Of a stretch of 64,000 nt of DNA, positions 43,869 to 52,633 are shown in pieces (position 1 is the stretch's first letter; every line of letters begins with the position of its first letter). The notes beneath the pieces were generated by a model. The model saw only the letters and a list, made by a program, of their open reading frames with translations. It was not told the DNA's origin and did no database searches. The DNA is from Promethearchaeota archaeon (GTDB lineage: Archaea > Asgardarchaeota > Lokiarchaeia > Sigynarchaeales > SOKP01). The position numbers and the translations under genes were made by a program. The stretch is from NCBI GenBank assembly GCA_030605085.1, contig JAUWBH010000003.1:1-64000 (forward strand), in the 5' to 3' direction.

Positions 43869-44843
43869 CTATTTTCCAATTAATCTTGGAGGATACCATT
43901 TTTGAAACCAGGAGGTAAACATAAACATTGGTATCAATAAGAGGTAAGATATTATCGTTAAAATGATTGTTAATTCGCTATTTGTAATTATAATAAAGTT
44001 CAAATATGCCATAAACAGGAAAAAAATCCCCCATATACCAGTTAATATATCGTTTGTTTTAAGAAATGCGCGCATACCCCATATTTGTTTTGGAAATGCA
44101 TATCTGACATATTCTGCTGTTAAAGAGTGCTGCTTAAAAAGAGAACCCAGCCATAATCCACCAATGAAAATGTAATTAATCACTCTTGAATATGCTAAAA
44201 AGAAGTTCCAATTAATAGCGTATAAAATTGCAGCAAAAATAAAATATATACAAGTTCCCAATTCAAATAATGTTGGGCGGTTTGTTATTACATGATACAA
44301 TGTAATTATAAGTGCAACTCCGGCAACGACAATTTGAACTAGTAGACCAGGTGAAAATGAACCCCAAATCCATAATATTATCCATGGGATAAATGCTATG
44401 TTCATCCAGAGCATTCCAGGAATTTTGAGTGGACCACGATGATCAGGTATCTTATCAAAATTCTGTACAGTTCTCGAACTATCGTCTAGAGCATCCCTTT
44501 TGAACATTTGATCCATTTTCAATAGTAAATTCACATCGCCTTCAACTTTAAAAAGGCCTTCCGTAAATCCTCTTGCTCCATCAATTTCTCCCATTGAAAT
44601 TTTCATCCAATTATCTGCTGTTGTAATAATTGTAGTGGTTGGCTCTGGATGAGAACCCCCATAAGCTTTGCATTCGTTCTCGTTAAAGACAAGAAAATAA
44701 TTTTTTTTTTCAAGATTAAACTGTATCACAGCATTAAGGTCGGGTTCGAATTCAGGGTCGTATAATGCTGCCATACCCGCAAAAATGGCTGCCATTCCAC
44801 GATCTCTCATCTTTAAGGGTTTGGCATTTGTTTTTTCTATCAT
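43869..44843 (-). CDS. SCP2 sterol-binding domain fused to polytopic membrane protein
   Basis: 324 residues, ATG at 44843. Residues 1-130 look like an SCP2 lipid-binding domain: AVIQFNLEKKNYFLVFNENE, TTTIITTADNWMKISMGEID and GLFKVEGDVNLLLKMDQMF. From about 145 there are six to seven transmembrane helices (for example LWMNIAFIPWIILWIWGSF). SCP2 domains bind sterols, acyl-CoA or other lipids and are usually soluble or fused to enzymes. Fusion to a membrane region suggests lipid sensing or transfer at the membrane. Confidence 0.65.
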   Translation of the reverse strand: MIEKTNAKPLKMRDRGMAAIFAGMAALYDPEFEPDLNAVIQFNLEKKNYFLVFNENECKAYGGSHPEPTTTIITTADNWMKISMGEIDGARGFTEGLFKVEGDVNLLLKMDQMFKRDALDDSSRTVQNFDKIPDHRGPLKIPGMLWMNIAFIPWIILWIWGSFSPGLLVQIVVAGVALIITLYHVITNRPTLFELGTCIYFIFAAILYAINWNFFLAYSRVINYIFIGGLWLGSLFKQHSLTAEYVRYAFPKQIWGMRAFLKTNDILTGIWGIFFLFMAYLNFIIITNSELTIILTIISYLLLIPMFMFTSWFQKWYPPRLIGK

Positions 44844-44902
44844 TTTTTTAACCTAATTTTTTTTTAAATTGATTATAGAAATAAGAAATTAATAAATAAT
44901 TT

Positions 44903-45295
44903 TTAGTTATCACTGTAATGATTATCTGTAGAAAACAATAAACTACATTTTTTATTTTCGTATAATAATACTATAGTTGAGTCAACTAAACTAAATCTTT
45001 CATATTGTTTAAAAATATTTTACACTTCTTGAAATGATTCTTCAGTATTATGATAGACTTCAAATTTTTTATGTTTCATAAATAATTCGAGGGCTTTATT
45101 GGCTGCATCAAATCCACCATATGGTTTATTAAGAATTCCTGCAATTACTTCATAAATTACTCCAATTGGAACGATAATTCTAATATTTTTTTCTTTATGC
45201 AACCATTGTAATAATTTCTTACCATTTTCATGATATCTGTCTTTTGTAATAAAAGCACCAATCCAAATACTAGTATCAACAATTACAGATTTCAT
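44903..45295 (-). pseudogene. PIN-domain toxin interrupted by an in-frame TAA
   Basis: From the ATG at 45295 the frame reads SVIVDTSIWIGAFITKDRYH and VPIGVIYEVIAGILNKPYGG and stops at TAA (45022-45020) after 91 residues. The same frame continues NIFKQYERFSLVDSTIVLLY, ENKKCSLLFSTDNHY to TAA at 44905. The joined length of 130 residues and the late Asp motifs (SLVDSTI, STDNHY) are exactly those of a complete PIN domain. A single nonsense change has inactivated it. Confidence 0.7.
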
Positions 45296-45309
45296 ATTGA
45301 ATTTATCTT

Positions 45310-46548
45310 TTAGTCATTTTTACTATTGTCATCTTTATCTACAAAACCTATGTAATCCAATAAATTCAAATCATCAGATTCTTTCTTTTGAATTGGTTTT
45401 AGATTAAGGTTAAGAATTCTCTGTCTCAATTCAAACTCCAAATCTATTTTAATAAATTTTGCTATAGCATAAGCCATTAATGGAGGGACAGCGTTTCCTA
45501 CTTGTTTATATTTATCTCTCATACTACCTACAAACATATAATTATCGGGAAACGATTGTAATCTGGCTGCTTCTCTAATAGATATCGCTCTATTCTGTAT
45601 AGGATGTATAAACCTCCCTGGTGCGCTTACACATCCACAATTGCCTGTTATAGTGTCAGCGGGGTTATCTAAATGGAGTCTACCATAAATATTTGGATAA
45701 CCACCTTTAAGTTGATATTTTTTAGGCAGCGAACTGTGGTTTTCACCTTGGTTAATGTGAGAAATCCTTTCTACTACCAATTTGCTATGATTGGGAGCAA
45801 CATGATCCGAAAGTTTATCTGATTCTTTCCTTAAGTAGCGTTGATATTCTGTCATTGGTGGTTGAGTATAATCCTTATCTGAATCCTCGCTGTTATTTTC
45901 ATTAAATGGAACTATATCAAGAATATCTGATAGAGCATCTCTAACTGTTAAAAACGACGGTAACGAATCTTTTTCAAACAGAGTTTTTTGAATTGAATCT
46001 TTTTTATATGTTTTGGGAATTTTTAAAGATTTAAGTGCTCCATTTTTAGTTCCAATAAAGAATACTCTTTTTCTCAATTGTGGAACGCCATATTCTGCTG
46101 CTAATAATGTTTTAATCAAACAAGTATAACCAATTTCCTTATATAATTTCTTAATTTTTTCTACAACTTCCCCTCTTGCCATCGATAAAATACCTGGAAC
46201 ATTTTCCATAACATAAAAGGTAGGCTTAAAATACTCGACCCATTTAATAAAATAGTAAATCATCATATTACGCGGATCGTCGAGTTTTCTATTACCAACT
46301 GTCGAATATCCGATGCAAGGCGGACCTCCTATAATTCCATTTACTATTTTATTCTTAATGAATTTCTCTTCAATCTCTTCACAATTTAAAAGGGTAATAT
46401 CATCGTTTAAGCATAAACATTCGGGATTATTAAGTTTATAAGTTTTGAAATAATTCTTCTCAAGTTCTATTGCCATTCCAATGTTAAATTTTGCCAATTT
46501 AAAACCATAAGACAATCCACCAGCCCCACTAAATAAATCTATTAAAAC
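45310..46548 (-). CDS. DNA (cytosine-5) methyltransferase, non-standard start
   Basis: About 412 residues. Motif I LIDLFSGAGGLSYGFKLAKF begins just before a TTG at 46515. Since that TTG sits inside motif I, the true start must lie upstream. The frame has no ATG, GTG or TTG before a TAA at about 46563. AAAGGTG ends 8 bases before a GTT at 46548, used here as the start. Other motifs: IIGGPPCIGYSTVG with catalytic Cys, YVMENVPGIL, QLRKRVFFIGT, and GNAVPPLMAYAI. It methylates cytosine at C5. No restriction enzyme is adjacent; the broken PIN gene follows 14 bases downstream. Confidence 0.8.
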   Translation of the reverse strand, partial: VLIDLFSGAGGLSYGFKLAKFNIGMAIELEKNYFKTYKLNNPECLCLNDDITLLNCEEIEEKFIKNKIVNGIIGGPPCIGYSTVGNRKLDDPRNMMIYYFIKWVEYFKPTFYVMENVPGILSMARGEVVEKIKKLYKEIGYTCLIKTLLAAEYGVPQLRKRVFFIGTKNGALKSLKIPKTYKKDSIQKTLFEKDSLPSFLTVRDALSDILDIVPFNENNSEDSDKDYTQPPMTEYQRYLRKESDKLSDHVAPNHSKLVVERISHINQGENHSSLPKKYQLKGGYPNIYGRLHLDNPADTITGNCGCVSAPGRFIHPIQNRAISIREAARLQSFPDNYMFVGSMRDKYKQVGNAVPPLMAYAIAKFIKIDLEFELRQRILNLNLKPIQKKESDDLNLLDYIGFVDKDDNSKND

Positions 46549-46554
46549 TCTTAA

Positions 46555-47041
46555 TTCACCTTTACTTTAATTTATTTAATCAAAAACAAATTTTTTGTTT
46601 AACATATAGAAACATTGATAAAAGTATATTATATTATGTTATTAACTTAAGTTTTGTAATCTGTAATTTTTGATAATTTTAATAATTTTAGTAAGAGATT
46701 TTTTGTTTACCTCCTAAGTGAAATTTCAAAGCTTAACATCAAATCGCGTCCTATTTTTTTTAATTGTTGGAATATTTAAAGGTTAAGTAGTTTTGGCCGG
46801 TGAGAGTCACATTTTAGGGTTCATTTTATTAGAGAAAGATATCACGCAGATAATACTCGTTTTTATATAGATAATTAGATTATATTATCTTCGTAACACG
46901 CGTGAACTACGGGTAATTTCGCACCCAATAGTGCGATATAAACACGCCGCGGAGCGAAATGCCCTTCTCTTTCTAAAGCGTTTTAGAAGCGTTAAAATAA
47001 CAGGAACCACCAAAAAAACACGTTTAGATGTGAGGAAATAA
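46555..47041. other. Intergenic region upstream of transposase
   Basis: No gene is supported. From about 46885 the DNA becomes more GC-rich, probably marking the left part of the insertion element. A hairpin TTCTAAA-GCGT-TTTAGAA lies at about 46971-46988. GTTTAGATGT at about 47027 is repeated in direct orientation at about 48368 beyond the transposase stop. No clear terminal inverted repeats were found. Confidence 0.4.
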
Positions 47042-48380
47042 ATGATGTGTTCAATTCCCATATATTCTAACGACCGATGGTTAATTAATTTTATACGTGA
47101 AGTTAATCCTGCCTTTTCCAATTCCCAATTAGAAAACGCCTCTAGGATCTCTCAAGGGTTAATGTCGTCCATTGACCATAAATCAATTTCGTCGATTGCG
47201 GGATTATTAATTGAATCGAGAGATCAGAGCAGCCTAAATAGGTTTTTAAACGAAAGCGACTGGGAGTGCGATGTGGTTTCAATGGACCTAAATAGGATCG
47301 CCGTCATGCAAAAAAATGGGCAGACGGCTTTTAAATTGGGGGGTTACATTATTATCGACGATTCGTTGATAAAAAAATTCGGTACTTCAATGGAATTAGT
47401 TTCCAAACATTTTAGCCATGTTTCTCACGGCATGCAAAACGGATTATCTTTAGTAACCGTACATTATGCCGATGACGTGAAAAGTTATAATCTCATGAAG
47501 GAAGTTTATTTACGGAAAAAATATCTAGAGGCACGCGGAGAATTAGATCAGTTCCTGACAAAAATAGAGATTAGCACGGATTATATTGAGATATTAGTTG
47601 AAACCTTCCCGGAAATCGTCGAAAAAAAGCTTAAAGTCTTGTTTGATGTTTGGTTTTTGTCAAAAACAATGGTCGCATCGCTCAAAAAGTACGATCTAAA
47701 ATATGTGAGTCGAGCAAAGTCTAACCGAATAATTTTGGGGTTGGGAATGAGTCTCAAAGAGTACGCTTCAAACGTTCTTAAAGAGAGCGACTTTAAGGAG
47801 ACTATGATTGAGAGGAATGACAAGCTTGAGAGCGCCTTCGTTTACATTGCCATCTTACCCATATCTAACTTGGGGGATGTGAAGATTTCGTTCGTCAAGA
47901 ACGAGATTGACGGACCAGTTAAAGTATTTATAGTTTCGAACGACTTGAAACTCTCAGGGAGCGAACTCGTAAGGATTTACAAGGAGCGATGGGCTATTGA
48001 AACCGATTATAAAGACAGCAAGCAATATTTAGGATTAGCAGACTTTCACCTAAGAAAAAAAATGGGGATAATGAGGTATTTGACGTTGTGCTTTTTAGTT
48101 TCCACATACTTGGACTATATCCGATTAATAGGCATTTTTAATAAATGTTTTGGATGCGAGTTCGATTTATCTACCAAGGGAAAACAAGTACGGGCGTACC
48201 AGCACTTAATGTTTGAGCGGTTTTTAGTATGGACAGACCATCAATATTCACAAGGTAAAACTTTAGACGATTTAATCGATCGTTTTCGAGGCGAGGAGTG
48301 CGTTCGACGGGGATATAACGTTCAATTTGTGAAAAATAATGTTAAGTTGTCGTTAAAAATGGGGTGTGTTTAGATGTTAA
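46885..48380 (+). mobile_element. Insertion sequence with DDE transposase (IS4/IS701-like), ends uncertain
   Basis: The element is defined by the transposase gene and by the shift to higher GC from about 46885. The direct repeat GTTTAGATGT flanks the gene but terminal inverted repeats and target-site duplications could not be identified by eye. Boundaries are approximate. Confidence 0.5.
47042..48373 (+). CDS. DDE transposase, IS4/IS701-like
   Basis: 443 residues, ATG at 47042 (or the next codon). Catalytic triad candidates: GGYIIIDDSLIKKFG for the first Asp, KVLFDVWFLSKTMVASLKK for the second, and IYKERWAIETDYKDSKQYLG for the Glu in the YxxRWxIExxxKxxK signature. The frame is intact and of normal length, so the element may be active. 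It is more GC-rich than nearby genes. Confidence 0.8.
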   Translation: MMCSIPIYSNDRWLINFIREVNPAFSNSQLENASRISQGLMSSIDHKSISSIAGLLIESRDQSSLNRFLNESDWECDVVSMDLNRIAVMQKNGQTAFKLGGYIIIDDSLIKKFGTSMELVSKHFSHVSHGMQNGLSLVTVHYADDVKSYNLMKEVYLRKKYLEARGELDQFLTKIEISTDYIEILVETFPEIVEKKLKVLFDVWFLSKTMVASLKKYDLKYVSRAKSNRIILGLGMSLKEYASNVLKESDFKETMIERNDKLESAFVYIAILPISNLGDVKISFVKNEIDGPVKVFIVSNDLKLSGSELVRIYKERWAIETDYKDSKQYLGLADFHLRKKMGIMRYLTLCFLVSTYLDYIRLIGIFNKCFGCEFDLSTKGKQVRAYQHLMFERFLVWTDHQYSQGKTLDDLIDRFRGEECVRRGYNVQFVKNNVKLSLKMGCV

Positions 48381-48519
48381 ACTGATACAAATTTTAAAGA
48401 TAATAAAGTTTTAAATGAATAGAAATAAGATCTTTATTATTCTTTAGAAAAAAATACAAAACTTAAGTTATTAAAAAAATTTTAAGATTTAATTATTACA
48501 CCATTAAGATTGGTTATTG

Positions 48520-50043
48520 ATGTCCTACGATAGAAAAATACTTGAAGCATTACTTAAATGGTACAAGCAAGAGGTTGGAGAGGAACTCAAGGCTGTTTTT
48601 ATATTAGATAGGGAAGGTAAAGTAATAGATTCCTTAACAAGCTCATCAGTGAAAGCGGTAGAAGATTTTGTTGAAGATATAATAGATACAATGGGATTAA
48701 TACTTAAAAAAATCAAAGAGGTTTTTAAATTAGGGACTTTTGGAGTAGGAACTTTCGATACGGACGAGCATAGATTTATTTTTTGCGAAGCCGGACCAGA
48801 CCAAATTATAGTAACAATATTGGATGCTTTAACTATGGCAGATCCCGTTATTCCTTATGTTTATATAGCTGCCGAAAAGGTAGCGAGAATCTTTGATGGA
48901 CGCCCGGTAAGTCCTGTAATCCCTAAAATTATTACTGATAAAAGCAATAAAACCGCTCAAATTATTAAACGTAAAGTAAACACCCTTCAAAAAGTTCAAG
49001 TTCCTTCCTCTGAATACGTATATAAATTAGCTTTGGGGGGAGACGGTGCAGTAGGGAAAACAAGTATGATACATCGGTTTTTAGAAGGAATTTTCCGAAC
49101 AGATTATAAAGCTACAATAGGTACCGCAATAACGAAAAAAGAATGCGAATTTGAAGGATTGTCGAAAGTACGTTTTGTTATATGGGATTTGGCTGGTCAA
49201 CAACAGTTTGAGAGAATACGGAAAAATTATTTAGCAAGTTCAGAAGCGGGTATTTTAGTTTATGACATTACTAGAAGAAATACTTTTGATAATATTAAAA
49301 AATGGTATGACGATTTTAAAAAAGGAGGTTACCCTGATATTTTATTATTACTCGTTGGTAATAAAACTGATTTGAATAGCAAGAGAGTTATTTCTACTGC
49401 TGAAGGAGAAAAATTAGCTAAAGAATTAGGTATATCTTACATAGAAACTTCTGCAATGACAGGTGAAAATATAAACGACGCGTTTAGAATGATTGCCTTA
49501 CAATTAATAAAAAGGTTTTTTGAAGCAAAAATAGTATCTAAAATTAAAGCTGACGAAATTCCGAAAAAAATTGTTGTTAAGGACAAAAAAGAAGAAGCTA
49601 ATGAACTTATCGATTTAGGCGATTACAAAAAAATTCCAATAACTAATATATGGAACGATAAAGACAAGAATTTCGTTCCTTGGCTTGAAAAAAATATAGA
49701 CTATCTCAATAAGGTTTTAGAATCTTCTCTAATATCGATTGAAAGAGCTCCTAAAGAAATTGATGTGCCTATTGATATTTTAGCGGAAGATAAATTAGGT
49801 AATAAAGTTTTAATTACTATTCAATATAACAAAACCGATCACCTACATTTAGGGAAAATTCTCTCATCCCTCGCATATTTTGACGCAAAAAAAGTAATTT
49901 GGATCTGCGAAGAAACTAGTCTTGAACACGAAAAAATTATAACCTGGTTAAATAAAAATACTCCTGCTGATGTGTTTTTTTATCTAGTCAAATTTGAAGT
50001 TTTTACAATCGAAAATTCTCCTCCTACTCTACTATTCCTTTAA
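48520..50043 (+). CDS. Roadblock-Rab GTPase-nuclease-like fusion protein
   Basis: 507 residues from the ATG at 48520. Residues about 5-125 resemble a roadblock/MglB-type domain (ELKAVFILDREGKVIDSLTS). A Rab-type GTPase follows: G1 GGDGAVGKT (173-181), G3 WDLAGQ (222-227), G4 NKTD (281-284), G5 ETSAM (309-313). Residues about 384-507 match the nuclease-like half of bacterial DUF4268 proteins: FVPWLEKNIDYLNKVL, VPIDILAEDKLGNKVLI, QYNKTDHLHLGKILSSLAYF, KKVIWICEETSLEHE. The Glu usually found in the IENQ motif is Thr here (ITIQ), so cleavage is doubtful. The frame ends CTT TAA; shifting +1 enters the DUF4268 frame directly. Confidence 0.85.
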   Translation: MSYDRKILEALLKWYKQEVGEELKAVFILDREGKVIDSLTSSSVKAVEDFVEDIIDTMGLILKKIKEVFKLGTFGVGTFDTDEHRFIFCEAGPDQIIVTILDALTMADPVIPYVYIAAEKVARIFDGRPVSPVIPKIITDKSNKTAQIIKRKVNTLQKVQVPSSEYVYKLALGGDGAVGKTSMIHRFLEGIFRTDYKATIGTAITKKECEFEGLSKVRFVIWDLAGQQQFERIRKNYLASSEAGILVYDITRRNTFDNIKKWYDDFKKGGYPDILLLLVGNKTDLNSKRVISTAEGEKLAKELGISYIETSAMTGENINDAFRMIALQLIKRFFEAKIVSKIKADEIPKKIVVKDKKEEANELIDLGDYKKIPITNIWNDKDKNFVPWLEKNIDYLNKVLESSLISIERAPKEIDVPIDILAEDKLGNKVLITIQYNKTDHLHLGKILSSLAYFDAKKVIWICEETSLEHEKIITWLNKNTPADVFFYLVKFEVFTIENSPPTLLFL

Positions 50044-50563
50044 AATATGTGGACCATTAGACAAAGAAAAAAGAATGAAAGCGCTTAAAACTAAGTTAAG
50101 TTATATTGAAAGGAAAAGAATAGAATTCTGGGAAAAATTAATTGAGAAAATCTACAGCGATTTTCCTGAACATGCCAACATGACCCCTCTTAAAACCGCC
50201 TGGATTTTCCAACCAGCGGGAAAAAAGGGGATTCGATATGCTTATGTAATTAAAGACAATTGGGGGGCAATTGAGTTATATTTTGATCACACCGATCGAG
50301 ACTTGAATATAAACAGATACAAAGCGCTTGAAGCGAAAAAAGAAGAGATAAATAAGGAATTTGAAGCAATTTCGTGGAGCCTTTCAGAGGAATTGGAATG
50401 GGATTTCAACAAGGATAGAGACCATCAGAGCATCAGATATAGATTTACTAACGGTGGTCTTAAAGAAGAAAACATATGGGACAAGTTTCAATCTAAAATG
50501 ATCGATGCTATGAAATGTTTAGTAAAATCTACTCAAAAGTACATTGCTACAATCATTGACTAA
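49994..50563 (+). CDS. DUF4268-domain frame, +1 to the GTPase-nuclease gene
   Basis: The frame overlaps the preceding gene by 50 bases and is +1 relative to it. Independent starts would be the TTG at 49994 or the ATG at 50075. From about 50042 it reads KICGPLDKEKRMKALKTKL, IERKRIEFWEKLIEKIYSDF, NWGAIELYFDHTDRDLNINR and YKALEAKKEEINKEFEAIS, the DUF4268 pattern. In bacterial relatives the nuclease-like part and DUF4268 are one polypeptide, so this is the missing second half. Expression may need a +1 frameshift at CTT TAA (50038-50043), re-initiation, or the split may be a mutation. Confidence 0.75.
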   Translation: MKFLQSKILLLLYYSFKICGPLDKEKRMKALKTKLSYIERKRIEFWEKLIEKIYSDFPEHANMTPLKTAWIFQPAGKKGIRYAYVIKDNWGAIELYFDHTDRDLNINRYKALEAKKEEINKEFEAISWSLSEELEWDFNKDRDHQSIRYRFTNGGLKEENIWDKFQSKMIDAMKCLVKSTQKYIATIID

Positions 50564-52488
50564 ATCAATTTAGCTTCTGGAATTAATACGATAAAATTAC
50601 TTCCTTTTTTATAGTTGCCTTTTATTTTATCTTCAATCCAAATAAAGCCTTTGCATCCGTTAATTATTTTTTTCACGAGATATAATCCAAGCCCCCTACC
50701 AATAAATTTTTTGTCTTTCTTAAATTCTTTTTGAAAAACTTTTTCTTTCACGCTATCTGGTATTCCCATTGCGTTATCTAAAAATTCTATTTTTATATAT
50801 TCCGTATGATCTTTTATTTCTTTTGAAATTTTAATTTGAATTGCTACAAACGGTTTGTTGTTATGTTGTGCAGCGTTTATTAGAATGTTCTCAAACGCAT
50901 CTAGTAAAAGATCGTTTGCTTTAACAAAAAGACTATCTTCTATAGCGTCAACATTAATTTCTACTAATCTTTCTTTGAAATTATCCCGTAAAAATTTTAT
51001 CGATTCGTTTAAAACTTTATTAACTTCTATTTTTTCTACGCAAATATCATCTATATTTGATAATTTTTGTACATACAAGATTAAATTTAATCCTCTCGTA
51101 ATCTGTGCATTAATAGTTTGTAATGTCTCGTCCTTATCTCCTATTATTTTTGGGTCCTTAAATATCAATGAAAGTAATTCTATTGAAGATTTAATATTAC
51201 TAAGTATGTTATTCATATCAAGAGCGAAAAGTTCTTTATAAAAATTAGCCTTATCGTAAGCATCTCGGTAATTTTGCTCTGATTCTCTCAATTTTTCTTC
51301 TGCTTCTTTTCGTTCTAAAATAATTTTTAAACGGTTAGCAATATCATACAATAAAAATATTTCCCCTTCTAAAAATTGGTTCTTTTCGAGATAATAAGCT
51401 TCAATGTCTAATAATTTTTCGTTTACTTCTATATGAGTTGCGATTTTCCAATCGGTTTCTTTAAAATTGTTGGTTTTATATTCTTTTCCATCAATTCTTA
51501 TTCTTGCGCAAGTTATATTTGGAAATTGAAATGCAGGTGGAATCAATTCGAGTGTACTTTGAATAATATTATCGTACGAAATATGTGATTTTTCTACAAT
51601 TTTAGATATTCCAAATAAACAGCTGAGTTCTTTAACTCTTTTCCTTAACTTTTTTTCAGATTCGATTATTTTTTGCTCTGCTCTTTTTCGTTCAGTTATA
51701 TCTCTAAAAATTGTAAGGATAAGTTGTTTTTTACCAATCTTTATTTCACTTGCGTTAATCTCTGTGGGCACACTCGTTCCATCAGATTTTTTAATTCGGA
51801 CTTCAACTGGTGGAGCATGATCTACCTTTGTTAATTTCAAAATCTGCCGCCTTATATCTTCAAATTCCTCTGAAAAATGAATCTGAGAAACTTCTATGCC
51901 AATAATTTCATTTATTGGTCGTGCAAGCAATTTTTCTGCTTGTTCATTTGCGTCCAATATTTTCGCAGTCTCTTTATCTACAATAAGTATTGCATCCCTG
52001 GCTGCCTTAAATAACGATTGATATCTATTTTCAGCAATTTTTAGTGCTCGAACAGTTGGTTGAAAAGATTTAAAAAAACTATAAAATAAGTTTTTAACTT
52101 CTTCGTAAACATTAGGGTCTCCATCATATCTCTCAGAATTTAGATAAAATGCCTTATATACTTTGTTAATTTTTGTAAATTCCTCCACGAACCCTTCTAA
52201 CAATTCTTGAGCAAGATCTGGATGTATTTCGCTATTTATATCAATAATTATAGATATCAAGAGAGTCTCTTGTTTTCCCCTAGAGTAATTGCTTGGAACA
52301 ACAAAAATTTGATTTAAGCTCTTTAAATTTCCAGATATATGGATGAAAAAACCTTTCTCGTAAAAATCCATCAATAATGGGATGTTATTCATCTCATCAT
52401 CAGGTAATACTTCAGGAGCTTTTAAAAAAATTTGAGGGCCTACTATTTGATCGAAATAACTAAGAATTAGGACATTCAAAGATAACAC
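50560..52488 (-). CDS. Histidine kinase with longin-like sensor and missing H-box histidine
   Basis: 642 residues from a GTG at 52488. The N-terminus NVLILSYFDQIVGPQIFLKA is the longin-like domain shared with 28545, 58092 and 60353. A PAS domain (about 150-265; RYQSLFKAARDAILIVDKET) and a variable region follow. The dimerisation helix reads FYKELFALDMNNILSNIKSS; the position that normally holds the phospho-accepting His is Leu (CTT instead of CAT). The ATPase part is intact: ENILINAAQHNN (N box), EFLDNAMGIPDSV (G1) and GRGLGLYLVKKI (G2). Without the His it may be a pseudokinase or may act through another residue. Confidence 0.8.
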   Translation of the reverse strand: MLSLNVLILSYFDQIVGPQIFLKAPEVLPDDEMNNIPLLMDFYEKGFFIHISGNLKSLNQIFVVPSNYSRGKQETLLISIIIDINSEIHPDLAQELLEGFVEEFTKINKVYKAFYLNSERYDGDPNVYEEVKNLFYSFFKSFQPTVRALKIAENRYQSLFKAARDAILIVDKETAKILDANEQAEKLLARPINEIIGIEVSQIHFSEEFEDIRRQILKLTKVDHAPPVEVRIKKSDGTSVPTEINASEIKIGKKQLILTIFRDITERKRAEQKIIESEKKLRKRVKELSCLFGISKIVEKSHISYDNIIQSTLELIPPAFQFPNITCARIRIDGKEYKTNNFKETDWKIATHIEVNEKLLDIEAYYLEKNQFLEGEIFLLYDIANRLKIILERKEAEEKLRESEQNYRDAYDKANFYKELFALDMNNILSNIKSSIELLSLIFKDPKIIGDKDETLQTINAQITRGLNLILYVQKLSNIDDICVEKIEVNKVLNESIKFLRDNFKERLVEINVDAIEDSLFVKANDLLLDAFENILINAAQHNNKPFVAIQIKISKEIKDHTEYIKIEFLDNAMGIPDSVKEKVFQKEFKKDKKFIGRGLGLYLVKKIINGCKGFIWIEDKIKGNYKKGSNFIVLIPEAKLI

Positions 52489-52633
52489 CAGAATTTTTGA
52501 TGGAAAAAAAATATATTAAAATAATCCTCTTTATTTAATAAATTCTAAGCTTTTAATTCTTTCTTCCTTCCTTGTTTTATTTATCCTCATTATTATGAAA
52601 TTTTTTTTATAAAGAATCAGAAAAAAATTGAAA

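Noticed and set aside
46885..47121. Minus-strand 78-residue frame upstream of the transposase
   Set aside because: It overlaps the transposase start in antisense and has no family resemblance or ribosome site.
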